From assembly GCA_934351925.1 (NCBI GenBank), contig CAKRJT010000061.1, forward strand, positions 1 to 6,578: 6,578 bases of DNA, read 5' to 3'. Positions 1-5,887 of the stretch are shown here, piece by piece; position 1 is the stretch's first letter; each line of letters begins with the position of its first letter. Both the position numbers and the translations under genes were made by a program. The notes beneath the pieces were generated by a model, which was not told the DNA's origin, did no database searches, and saw only the letters and a list, made by a program, of their open reading frames with translations. The DNA is from an uncultured Lachnospiraceae bacterium (GTDB lineage Bacteria; Bacillota; Clostridia; Lachnospirales; Lachnospiraceae).

Positions 1-180
1 TATGCACTATTTTTTTTATTTTATCCGGCGACAGCCGGATATCGAATGTGCCGCAAGGCACATGAGATAAGCCACGTTAATATATTGCAGATAAGCCACG
101 ATGGGAGTACAGTAGTTGCTCTGGCACTTTAGAGCAAGTGGTACTCTTGCCCGAATGGCAGGAAGTTGAAACAGTGAAAA
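1..180. other. Structured intergenic block with several stem-loops, possibly a dispersed repeat or RNA element
   Basis: No supported gene lies here. A T-rich stretch (9-23) is followed by an 8-bp hairpin with a GACA loop (22-29 / 34-41), then a 7-bp hairpin ATGTGCC-GCAA-GGCACAT (46-63) whose loop is a GNRA tetraloop. The 12-mer AGATAAGCCACG occurs twice (65-76 and 89-100). Next is a nested structure: an outer stem 105-110 / 141-146 (GAGTAC / GTACTC, extendable by two wobble pairs) encloses an inner stem 116-122 / 131-137 (TTGCTCT / AGAGCAA). A last stem is 146-151 / 157-162. GNRA loops and nested stems suggest function as RNA, but no known riboswitch family was recognised. The first 60 bases resemble a repeat that I believe recurs in Lachnospiraceae intergenic DNA; this is from memory and unchecked. 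Confidence 0.45.
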
Positions 181-211
181 TAATTTAATAACTTAAGATT
201 TGCGAAGATAT

Positions 212-407
212 TTACCGCTTAAAAGCCTGACATTTGGAGAAAAGCGGTAATAATTGTGCTAAATGAGATAAGAGACATTTATATTTACCGCTTATAGTTA
301 TTGGATTTGATTTCAGGCGGTAAAATTAGCATTGTATAATCAAAAAAGAGTTAATTTTCATAAAATATTACCGCCTGTAAGTGGTATTAAAGCAAAGCAA
401 GCGGTAA
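212..407. repeat. Three tandem inverted-repeat elements with TTACCGC / GCGGTAA arms
   Basis: Three copies of the same architecture are visible: TTACCGC at 212-218, 285-291 and 368-374, each followed by GCGGTAA at 244-250, 317-323 and 401-407. The elements are 39, 39 and 40 bp long. Their 25-26 bp interiors are unrelated to one another, so only the arms are conserved. Element 1 has a 9-bp stem (TTACCGCTT / AAGCGGTAA). Elements 2 and 3 extend by one or two pairs outside the 7-mer. The array ends 13 bp before the -35 of the next gene's promoter. It may be a cluster of paired operator half-sites for an unknown regulator, or a family of short palindromic repeats; the sequence alone does not decide. 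Confidence 0.6.
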
Positions 408-420
408 TGTGTGATTGACA

Positions 421-449
421 TTGCTTATCTGACATTACAGTGCTATAAT
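421..449 (+). promoter_or_regulatory. Sigma-A-type promoter with extended -10
   Basis: A perfect -10 TATAAT (444-449) is preceded by TG at 441-442, giving an extended -10. A weak -35, TTGCTT (421-426), lies 17 bp upstream. The expected start is near 456, leaving a leader of about 44 nt before the ATG at 500. A consensus-like TTGACA at 415-420 is 23 bp from the -10, which is too far to pair with it. The direct repeat TGACATT (416-422 and 430-436) overlaps the -35 region and could be an operator. Confidence 0.7.
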
Positions 450-499
450 GATACCGAGCAATTTGTGAGGGCACATTCACTGAAAGGGAAAGGGAAGAT

Positions 500-1321
500 A
501 TGAAGGTCAATTCGTTACAGGAGTACATGGATTTCGTGCAAAAGCACAATATTCCTCTTGATACGATAAGATTTGCGCTCGGTGAGGATAAGGGACATGA
601 GCCGAGGTGGTTCTATATCTATCAGGACAGATTTACCGGCGAGTGGGTTGTCGCGAAGAACAAGAGCGACGGGAGCACCGCGGAGCGTTACAGGGGCAAT
701 GATGAGGCGAAGGCGTGTCAGATACTCTTTGACAAGATGGAGGAGGAATTTAACAAGAGGCAGTTTAAATCTCCACAGACCACGCAGGCCGAGACAAAAT
801 ACAGGGAAGAGATAAAGAAGAGAAGAACAAGGGACAGATTTGCTTCTGCTTTGCATAACACGGTGGTGTATGCGATAGTTATTGTAATATTAGCCATTAT
901 TGTCCGCGATACCTTGACAGATAAGCCTGGCAGCGCAAGGAGACCGGGACAGGGCTATTATGTGTTCCAGCGTACATACGATGATGGCTCGGTGTGGGAC
1001 GATTTGTACTACTATCTTGACAGTAGCTGGTATTATTTTGACGAGGAATACGATGACTGGTATGTCGACGAGGATTTTGATTATTCCTATGATTATGTAG
1101 ACGACTACTATGTGGGTAATTATTATTCGTCACTCGACGGCTATTATGACGGGGATGCGTGGGATTTTGATGACACCACATATTACCAGTATTATCTCGA
1201 CACGAGGGATAATGACAGCGATAACAATTATTATTATGACGATGACGATGATGACAGTTGGGACAGCTTTGACTGGGGCGACTGGGACAGCAATGACTCC
1301 GACTGGGACAGCGACTGGTGA
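500..1321 (+). CDS. Single-pass membrane protein with Asp/Tyr/Trp-rich C-terminal tail, function unknown
   Basis: This 273-residue protein is not a family I recognise. The ATG follows a purine-rich ribosome site (AAAGGGAAGAT). Residues 1-95 form a soluble domain of mixed composition (a WFYIYQDRFTGEWV strand region near 37-50, then a charged helix near 68-88). Residues 100-113 are strongly basic (KKRRTRDR), and about 121-135 form one membrane segment. The positive-inside rule puts the N-domain in the cytoplasm and the tail outside. The tail (about 152-273) is low complexity: in the last 113 residues about 38 are Asp, 23 Tyr and 9 Trp, with one Arg and no Lys, ending in repeated DWDS-type units and containing a run of six Asp (247-252). 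There is no signal peptide or sorting motif. It has its own promoter and terminator, so it is probably monocistronic. Cation binding or cell-wall contact by the tail is only a guess. Confidence 0.85.
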   Translation: MKVNSLQEYMDFVQKHNIPLDTIRFALGEDKGHEPRWFYIYQDRFTGEWVVAKNKSDGSTAERYRGNDEAKACQILFDKMEEEFNKRQFKSPQTTQAETKYREEIKKRRTRDRFASALHNTVVYAIVIVILAIIVRDTLTDKPGSARRPGQGYYVFQRTYDDGSVWDDLYYYLDSSWYYFDEEYDDWYVDEDFDYSYDYVDDYYVGNYYSSLDGYYDGDAWDFDDTTYYQYYLDTRDNDSDNNYYYDDDDDDSWDSFDWGDWDSNDSDWDSDW

Positions 1322-1374
1322 TGGCTGCGAAGCAGTGATATTGTGATTAGATATTAATAGAATAGTTGATTGAC

Positions 1375-1428
1375 AAAACAGCAGATAGTTGCCTGTTCAT
1401 TTTATGAGGGCGGCATATCTGCTGTTTT
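1375..1428. terminator. Bidirectional intrinsic terminator between convergent genes
   Basis: A perfect 13-bp stem (AAAACAGCAGATA at 1375-1387 with TATCTGCTGTTTT at 1416-1428) continues after a 2-nt bulge as TGCC / GGCA (1390-1393 / 1412-1415). A small TCAT-TTT-ATGA hairpin (1397-1407) sits in the loop. The A4 and T4 runs at the two ends give a U-tract in either direction. It lies between the stops of the plus-strand membrane protein and the minus-strand MATE gene. Confidence 0.85.
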
Positions 1429-1458
1429 AGGTTTTGAATGATGATAAAAAATGTTAAA

Positions 1459-2817
1459 CTAAATTTCCTTAAGTGCCTTCTTAAACTGGAACGAGAACAG
1501 TACTGCCGTAAAAGTCACGGCGATGACGTCCGCGACAGGCTCTGCCATGTATACAGCATGTGCCTTGTTTGCGGTGTAAATGTGCGGCATGATGTAGATG
1601 AGCGGAATAAGCAGGACGAACTTTCGCATGACGGCTACGATGATTGATGAGACCGCCTTGCCGAGCGAATTGAACGCCATCTGGCATGAAATCTGTATTC
1701 CGAATATGAACATGACCGCCATGTATATTCTGAGTGCTGTCTTGGTGAAGTCTATGAGCTGCACGTCTGTGGTGAACATTCCGGCAAAAATCTGAGGAAA
1801 CAGTATCACGAAAACCCAGAGAACGACTGAGTAGCATAGGCTTGACCTGAGCAGGAGAAAGAATGCTTTTTTAACCCGGTCGGCATTTTGGGCTCCGTAG
1901 TTGTAGCTCATAATAGGCTGCGCGCCCTGTCCGAGCCCCTGAAGCGGCAGCATTGCAAACTGCATAACGCTTGTGAGTATGGTCATGGCTCCGACTGCGA
2001 TATCGCCGCCGTATTTTAAGAGTGATGAGTTAAAGCATACGGAGATAATGCTTTCGCTCGCCTGCATGATAAAGAGTGAGAGACCAAGCGCGAGGCATGG
2101 AAGTATCACGTCAGCCCTGAGCGCAAAGTTCTGCTTTCTTATGCGTAGGTTTGTCTTTTGGCCGAACAAAAATGATAAAACCCACACGCAGGAGCATGCC
2201 TGGGATATGATTGTAGCGAGAGCCGCGCCCGCAACGCCCATGTTGAGCGCGAATATGAATATCGGGTCAAGCACTATGTTGACAACGGCGCCTATCAGCA
2301 CCGACAACATTCCTTCCTTGGCGAAGCCCTGCGCGGTTATGAAGGTATTCATTCCGAGCGTGAGCTGTACAAATAATGTTCCGAGGGCATAGATACGCAT
2401 GTAGCTCACGGCATACTCTATTGTGTTCCCGCTTGCGCCGAAGGCGAGCAGCATCGGGCGGTTAAAAAGATACATTACAAACGTGAGTATCACTGATATG
2501 ATAAGCTGTGTTGTAAAGCAGTTTCCGAGAATTTTCTCGGCTTTTTCATGGTCGCCCTTTCCCATGAGAATGGACGCGCGCGGTGCACCGCCGTTTCCGA
2601 CGAGTGCAGCGAAAGCGGATATTATCATAATGAGCGGCATGCACACGCCGACTCCCGTAAGAGCGAGCGAACCGCTTCCGGGGATATGACCGATATAAAT
2701 TCTGTCCACTATATTGTAGAGCATATTAATCATCTGGGCGGCAACGGTCGGCACGGCAAGCTTTAAAAGCAGCTTCCCTATAGGCTCGGTTGCCAGAAAT
2801 TCTTTGTTGTCGTTCAT
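1459..2817 (-). CDS. MATE family efflux transporter
   Basis: This predicted 452-residue inner-membrane antiporter belongs to the MATE (multidrug and toxin extrusion) family, which exports cationic drugs or metabolites in exchange for Na+ or H+. Length and the pattern of about twelve hydrophobic segments fit the family. Recognisable motifs are the N-terminal VPTVAAQMINMLYNIVDRIYIG (residues 22-43, TM1 region), NIVLDPIFIF (180-189) ending the first half, and QGLGQGAQPIMSYNYGAQN (293-311), the repeat-2 signature. The start is taken at 2817 (MNDNKEF) because AAAGGAA lies just upstream at ordinary spacing; an in-frame ATG 11 codons earlier lacks a good site and would add a charged, lysine-rich N-end. 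The sequence resembles the MepA / DinF-like branch, but substrate cannot be read from it. The gene stands alone, with an upstream tandem-repeat array that may lie in its leader. Confidence 0.95.
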   Translation of the reverse strand: MNDNKEFLATEPIGKLLLKLAVPTVAAQMINMLYNIVDRIYIGHIPGSGSLALTGVGVCMPLIMIISAFAALVGNGGAPRASILMGKGDHEKAEKILGNCFTTQLIISVILTFVMYLFNRPMLLAFGASGNTIEYAVSYMRIYALGTLFVQLTLGMNTFITAQGFAKEGMLSVLIGAVVNIVLDPIFIFALNMGVAGAALATIISQACSCVWVLSFLFGQKTNLRIRKQNFALRADVILPCLALGLSLFIMQASESIISVCFNSSLLKYGGDIAVGAMTILTSVMQFAMLPLQGLGQGAQPIMSYNYGAQNADRVKKAFFLLLRSSLCYSVVLWVFVILFPQIFAGMFTTDVQLIDFTKTALRIYMAVMFIFGIQISCQMAFNSLGKAVSSIIVAVMRKFVLLIPLIYIMPHIYTANKAHAVYMAEPVADVIAVTFTAVLFSFQFKKALKEI

Positions 2818-2863
2818 GGCAGGGTTCCTTTCTTTTTTCTTAACATACAAGAGACTTCATCTA

Positions 2864-3008
2864 TTATCACATGCAAAAAGCTGCGCTTATCACATGCAAA
2901 AAGCTACGCTTATTGCATACAAAAGCTGCGCTTATTGCATACAAAAGCTGCGCTTATCACATGCAAAAAGCTACGCTTATTGCATACAAAAAGCTGCGCT
3001 TTTTGTAT
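2864..3008. repeat. Six-unit 22-23 bp tandem repeat ending in a perfect hairpin
   Basis: Units start at 2864, 2887, 2910, 2932, 2954 and 2977, each ending GCTGCGC or GCTACGC. There are two unit flavours: TTATCACATGCAAAAAG (units 1, 2 and 5) and TTATTGCATACAAAA(A)G (units 3, 4 and 6). The last unit merges into an inverted repeat with an 11-bp perfect stem (2984-2994 / 2998-3008, ATACAAAAAGC / GCTTTTTGTAT) and loop TGC. Within each unit AAGC-TGC-GCTT forms a smaller version of the same hairpin. The array lies between the divergent MATE and esterase genes, nearer MATE. Plus-strand open frames across it encode only repetitive peptides and are not called as genes. Confidence 0.85.
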
Positions 3009-3040
3009 TAAAATATCATCTTGTACTTATGAATGTGAGC

Positions 3041-3070
3041 ATTATATCTATTCTATAATTTTCCTGAAAA
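3041..3070 (-). promoter_or_regulatory. Candidate promoter for the MATE gene
   Basis: On the minus strand a perfect TATAAT occupies 3046-3041. A weak -35 (TTTTCA, 3070-3065) is 18 bp upstream. Transcription would start near 3035, giving a leader of about 220 nt that includes the whole tandem-repeat array. The -35 match is poor, so the call rests mainly on the -10. Confidence 0.4.
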
Positions 3071-3148
3071 AATCGCAAGTCAATAAGCGTGTGAAAGTGC
3101 AAGGTTATAAAAATTTAAGATTTTCAGACAGAATAATGCTTGTAAGTA

Positions 3149-3177
3149 TTGTAGCGGGCGGTTGGATTTGTTAGAAT
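3149..3177 (+). promoter_or_regulatory. Candidate promoter for the esterase gene
   Basis: TTGTAG (3149-3154) and TAGAAT (3172-3177) are separated by 17 bp, with half to most positions matching sigma-A consensus. The start would be near 3184, leaving a short leader of about 25 nt before the ATG at 3209. Confidence 0.4.
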
Positions 3178-3208
3178 AAGAACAATCATGTGCGAAAGGG
3201 GCAGCGAT

Positions 3209-4312
3209 ATGAATACATACATTCCGGGTGTTGAGAGTGATATTAGAATATTAGGGCGTTCCGGCAGGCGACAGGAACCTGCTTTCTTCTGGACGGGGAG
3301 TGGCATAGAGTTTACCGTGGACGGAAGCGAGCTGAGTATAGATTTTGTGACGGACTATGATATCTATGAGCAGTGGATAAGGATTGAGGTCGACGGTTTT
3401 ACCATGATAAGGACTTCTCTTGCAAAGGGCAGGAGTACCATCACGGTGTACCGCAATATGAAGCCTGAGAACAGAAGAAAAATCCGTGTGTTAAAGGAAG
3501 TGCAGCCGATGATGGCGGACAGGGCGGGAATACTGTTTATCAATGCGGTGCATACCGACGGGCAGCTTATGTCGCTTGAAAAGAAGCCTTACAGGCTTGA
3601 ATTTGTCGGGGACAGCATCACCTCCGGCGAGGGCATGGCAGGTGCGAGGGGAGTTGTCGAGTGGAATTCAGCAATGTTTTCAACCAACGGGCACTATGTC
3701 CTCAGGGTGGCTGATGAGCTCAATGCCGACTACAGGATAATATCCCAGAGTGGCTGGGGCGTGTGCTCAAGCTGGGACAATGACCCGAGAAGGGTGCTTC
3801 CGTTGTACTATGAGCAGGTATGTGGGCTGTTGTGTGGAAGGGCACAGCTTGATGCGGGTGCGGGCGACAGGAACGATTTTACGGCGTGGAAACCTGACGT
3901 GGTGCTGGTCAATTTAGGAACCAATGATGCCTATGCTTTTCAGAATAAGGAATGGGTGGACGAAAAGACAGGGGAAAAATTCCGTCAGAAGCTCAATGCG
4001 GACGGAAGCTTTGAGGCAAAGTCACTTGAAAGATTTGAGAAGGCAGTGTATAATTTTCTTGTTTTGCTGCGTAAAAATAATGCGGATGCACATATTGTAT
4101 GGCTTTATGGCATGATTGGCAGGGCGATGGAGCCGTATATACTTGACGCTATGAATAAGTATAAGAAGGATTTTGGTGATGAGAACGTGTCGTACCTTCA
4201 GCTTCCTGATTTAAAGGACGAGTGGACGGGCGCAAACAATCACCCGGGCATACCTTCACATAGTGCGGCAGCGCAGACAATAACAGAGTACCTAAGAGAA
4301 GAATTAAAATAA
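3209..4312 (+). CDS. SGNH/GDSL-family esterase, carbohydrate esterase family 2-like
   Basis: This predicted 367-residue hydrolase resembles CE2 acetyl-xylan / acetyl-oligosaccharide esterases: an N-terminal beta-sandwich domain (about 1-125) followed by an SGNH catalytic domain (about 128-367). Visible blocks are GDSITSGEG with nucleophile Ser136 (block I), SQSGWG with Gly182 (block II), NLGTND with Asn239 (block III), and NNHPGIPSH with His345 (block V). The usual block V Asp three residues before the His is Ala342, so catalysis may rely on a Ser-His dyad, as reported for some CE2 enzymes. No signal peptide is present, so the protein is probably cytoplasmic and may deacetylate imported oligosaccharides. 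The start at 3209 is preferred over 3188 because GAAAGGGG sits 7 nt upstream and family-like sequence begins there. No glycosidase or sugar transporter gene lies next to it, so the true substrate is unknown. Confidence 0.88.
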   Translation: MNTYIPGVESDIRILGRSGRRQEPAFFWTGSGIEFTVDGSELSIDFVTDYDIYEQWIRIEVDGFTMIRTSLAKGRSTITVYRNMKPENRRKIRVLKEVQPMMADRAGILFINAVHTDGQLMSLEKKPYRLEFVGDSITSGEGMAGARGVVEWNSAMFSTNGHYVLRVADELNADYRIISQSGWGVCSSWDNDPRRVLPLYYEQVCGLLCGRAQLDAGAGDRNDFTAWKPDVVLVNLGTNDAYAFQNKEWVDEKTGEKFRQKLNADGSFEAKSLERFEKAVYNFLVLLRKNNADAHIVWLYGMIGRAMEPYILDAMNKYKKDFGDENVSYLQLPDLKDEWTGANNHPGIPSHSAAAQTITEYLREELK

Positions 4313-4551
4313 AATAAGTGCCACCGTAACAGGCGGCGGAATATAGGTCACGGCAAAGCGGTGACGACTAGGAGGTTAGTGTGAAAAATACATTTAAGGC
4401 AGTAAAAGATACAGCCTAAGATGTATTACGATTTCACACATGCAATTTGTTCCTGAGCGAAAACAAATTGCTTTTATGACGGATGAGAAATCGCCTGCGC
4501 GAATTTCTCATCGCCTATTCGCGATAAATCGCTCGGAAAAGAGGAATTAAT
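4313..4551 (+). other. Intergenic region with a series of stem-loops (possible dispersed repeat or leader RNA)
   Basis: No confident gene lies in these 239 bases, but the DNA is unusually foldable. Hairpin 1 (4379-4439) pairs a continuous 15-nt arm (4379-4393) with 4421-4427 plus 4432-4439, a 4-nt bulge between them, and an inner AGGC / GCCT stem. Hairpin 2 is GCAATTTGTT / AACAAATTGC (4442-4451 / 4462-4471), followed by TTTT. Hairpin 3 is GATGAGAAAT / ATTTCTCATC (4482-4491 / 4503-4512). A small GCGAT-AA-ATCGC palindrome (4521-4532) precedes the next ribosome site. The loop of hairpin 2 (CTGAGCGA, 4453-4460) can pair with TCGCTCGG (4529-4536), and CGCGAAT / ATTCGCG (4498-4504 / 4517-4523) competes with hairpin 3. 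An imperfect GTCAC / GTGAC stem lies at 4347-4365. No known riboswitch was recognised. Confidence 0.55.
4440..4550 (+). CDS. Doubtful 36-codon open frame ending 1 nt before the next gene
   Basis: An ATG at 4440 opens a frame encoding 36 residues (beginning MQFVPERKQIAFMTDEK), with TAA at 4548-4550, one base before the ATG of the DUF3887-like gene. The downstream gene's ribosome site (GAGGAA, 4541-4546) lies inside its last codons, an arrangement that would allow translational coupling. Against it, there is no Shine-Dalgarno site before 4440, and the frame runs through both arms of two hairpins, which better explains its odd composition. I think similar peptides appear wherever this repeat occurs in related genomes, but this is unchecked memory. 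Probably not a real protein gene. Confidence 0.15.
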   Translation: MQFVPERKQIAFMTDEKSPARISHRLFAINRSEKRN

Positions 4552-5040
4552 ATGACTAATCAGGAAAATTTGCAGAACAGGACGAAAGGGACGATGCAGA
4601 AGCTGCTCGTGGGCTTTATCATAACGCTCGCGGTGGTTGTGCTCGCAGGCTTTGTGTACATTTATATCCGCTCGCCAAAGACATCCGAGCTGGCGGAGTC
4701 GAAGCTTTTTTCGGCTGACAAGGTGTATGAGGAGTCGGAGGCTGTTATCGGGCTGTTCGAGGAGGCTGATTTTGCAGGCATGAGAGAGCAGTACTGCAAC
4801 GAGGAGATTGCACAGAAGATGACGGACGAGGCTATGGAGGCGGCATATGACAGCCTTGGAGGCGACTGGGGAAGCCGTGTGGAGATATCGAGCAAAGAGG
4901 GCTTTGAGGCAAAGCAGTCCGGCAAATACTATGCGATGACACAGTATAAGGTAAAGTATGAGAATACGGAGCTCACTTACACCCTTATGTTTGACACGGA
5001 CATGAAGCTTGCGGGTTTCAGCGTTGAACCTAAGAAATGA
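4552..5040 (+). CDS. Membrane-anchored DUF3887-like protein
   Basis: This 162-residue protein has a short polar N-terminus, one hydrophobic segment (about 18-39), and a soluble domain facing outward (about 45-162). The soluble part starts with helices carrying EESEAVIGLFEEADFAGM (60-77) and TDEAMEAAYDSLGGDWG (91-107) and ends with strands YYAMTQYKVKYENTELTYTLMF and KLAGFSVEP (126-160). This layout matches DUF3887, an NTF2-like fold found in Firmicute lipoproteins and membrane proteins with no defined reaction. There is no lipobox cysteine, so it is anchored by the helix. The start is supported by GAGGAA five bases upstream. It ends 30 bp before the Crp/Fnr-type gene with no terminator between, so the two are probably co-transcribed. 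No function can be assigned. Confidence 0.85.
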   Translation: MTNQENLQNRTKGTMQKLLVGFIITLAVVVLAGFVYIYIRSPKTSELAESKLFSADKVYEESEAVIGLFEEADFAGMREQYCNEEIAQKMTDEAMEAAYDSLGGDWGSRVEISSKEGFEAKQSGKYYAMTQYKVKYENTELTYTLMFDTDMKLAGFSVEPKK

Positions 5041-5070
5041 TGACAGCCATCTGATTGATATGAGGTACCT

Positions 5071-5745
5071 ATGATTGAATATACGAAAAGTCTTTTGTTC
5101 AACAAGATAAATGAGCCTGAAATTGAAAAGATGTTAAAGTGTTCAATGGCATCGAAAAAGCAGATTAACGGCGGTGAGATGATATTTGGACAAGGCGAAA
5201 AACCTGTATTTGTATATCTTTTGCTGGAGGGACAGGTGATTATCACGAAATATCTGCCTTCCGGGAGAAGGGACATACTTATGACCGTTGAGCCGGGTGA
5301 GGTTTTCGGCGAGATCTTCTTTTTTGGCGATGAGGAGTACTACTGGTGTGATGCGGTTGCGACCAAGAAATCGAGTGTGCTTATGATGCCATATTCATTC
5401 ATATATGGTTTTTGCTCAAACGTGTGTGAACACCATAAGCAGCTTGTGCATAATCTTCTTGATATACAGTCAAGATGCAACCTGCAGATGATGAAAAAGC
5501 TTCATATTGTTACGGGGACAACGCTTAAACAGAAGCTCGGGCTTTGGATGAATGATCATTTAAATGATAGGAACGAGGTCAAGCTCGACATGACGAGAGA
5601 GGAGCTGGCTGACTATCTAGGTGCGGCGCGTCCTTCACTTTCAAGAACGCTTACACAGATGCAGGATGAAGGAATTATTTCCATTCATAAGCGGGTTATA
5701 AAAATAGAGGATATGGACCTTTTCGAGGAGCTCTTTGACGAGTAA
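5071..5745 (+). CDS. Crp/Fnr-family transcriptional regulator
   Basis: This predicted 224-residue DNA-binding regulator has the usual Crp/Fnr length and domain order. It has a cyclic-nucleotide-binding-type beta barrel (about 13-105, with VFVYLLLEGQVIITK and EPGEVFGEIFFFGDE), a dimerisation helix (about 112-145), and a C-terminal winged helix-turn-helix (TREELADYLGAARPSLSRTLTQMQDEGII, quoted in part: 175-203). The CRP phosphate-binding cassette ends in an Arg-Ser-Ala triad; here the matching stretch reads YWCDAVA, so cAMP binding as in CRP is unlikely. Five cysteines occur (24, 93, 115, 119, 136), including a CxxxC pair, but not the N-terminal cluster of FNR. Signal is therefore unknown; heme, redox or nitric oxide are possible. 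A GAGG site precedes the ATG. It follows the DUF3887-like gene and precedes grcA, whose upstream region carries a Crp/Fnr-like dyad, making grcA its most obvious candidate target. Confidence 0.93.
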   Translation: MIEYTKSLLFNKINEPEIEKMLKCSMASKKQINGGEMIFGQGEKPVFVYLLLEGQVIITKYLPSGRRDILMTVEPGEVFGEIFFFGDEEYYWCDAVATKKSSVLMMPYSFIYGFCSNVCEHHKQLVHNLLDIQSRCNLQMMKKLHIVTGTTLKQKLGLWMNDHLNDRNEVKLDMTREELADYLGAARPSLSRTLTQMQDEGIISIHKRVIKIEDMDLFEELFDE

Positions 5746-5754
5746 AATGCGGAG

Positions 5755-5781
5755 CGGAAATCCTGTTTTGCGTTGGAATAT
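5755..5781 (+). repeat. Left copy of a diverged direct repeat flanking grcA
   Basis: This 27-bp stretch (CGGAAATCCTGTTTT then GCGTTGGAATAT) matches 6273-6300 in the same orientation at 23 of 28 aligned columns, with four mismatches and one single-base gap. It lies just after the regulator's stop codon and before the grcA promoter. Confidence 0.5.
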
Positions 5782-5814
5782 TTTAATTTATAAAAAAAGA
5801 ATAAATTTTGAAAA

Positions 5815-5858
5815 ATGTTGCAAATGTGACATAATTACCCCTCGCATGGTGTTATATT
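5815..5858 (+). promoter_or_regulatory. grcA promoter with candidate class II Crp/Fnr-type operator
   Basis: A -10 TATATT lies at 5853-5858, but there is no recognisable -35 at the correct distance, which is typical of activator-dependent promoters. An imperfect dyad, ATGTTGCAAATGTGACAT (5815-5832), has half-sites GTTGC and GTGAC separated by four bases; 12 of its 18 positions are symmetric. With a start near 5865, its centre (5823.5) falls at about -41.5, the classic class II activator position. The site also contains AAATGTGA, one half of the CRP consensus. Which protein binds is inferred only from the adjacent regulator. Confidence 0.5.
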
Positions 5859-5887
5859 GTGAGCATCAAAGGAAGGAGGTAATTGCA

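Noticed and set aside
9..41. T-run plus GC-rich hairpin as an intrinsic terminator
   Set aside because: The T-run precedes the hairpin on the plus strand, and on the minus strand the hairpin is followed by A residues, so neither strand has hairpin then U-tract.
1..135. Open frame from the left edge (44 codons) as the end of an upstream gene
   Set aside because: It runs through both arms of two hairpins and a direct repeat, and its composition follows the repeat, not a protein family.
897..1346. Overlapping frames on both strands inside the acidic-tail gene
   Set aside because: They are shadows produced by the repetitive GAT/GAC/TAT codons of the real gene.
2804..3174. Plus-strand open frames of 79-84 codons over the tandem repeat
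   Set aside because: Their peptides are direct readings of the 22-23 bp repeat, they overlap the MATE start, and they have no ribosome site.
4347..4380. GGCAAAGC-like segment as a cyclic-di-GMP riboswitch
   Set aside because: Only a short resemblance to one conserved segment is present; the second helix and the tetraloop receptor of the family cannot be drawn.
4381..4419. A 12-codon GTG frame with a strong AGGAGG site, as a leader peptide
   Set aside because: The GTG and the stop lie inside the arms of hairpin 1, GTG starts are rare for such peptides, and there is no run of a regulatory codon. It is more simply explained as part of the structured element, though the AGGAGG is worth remembering.
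5735..5887. An upstream in-frame extension of grcA (51 more codons)
   Set aside because: It overlaps the regulator's end and the promoter region, has no ribosome site, and its residues do not resemble GrcA. The perfect AAGGAGGT site fixes the start at 5888.
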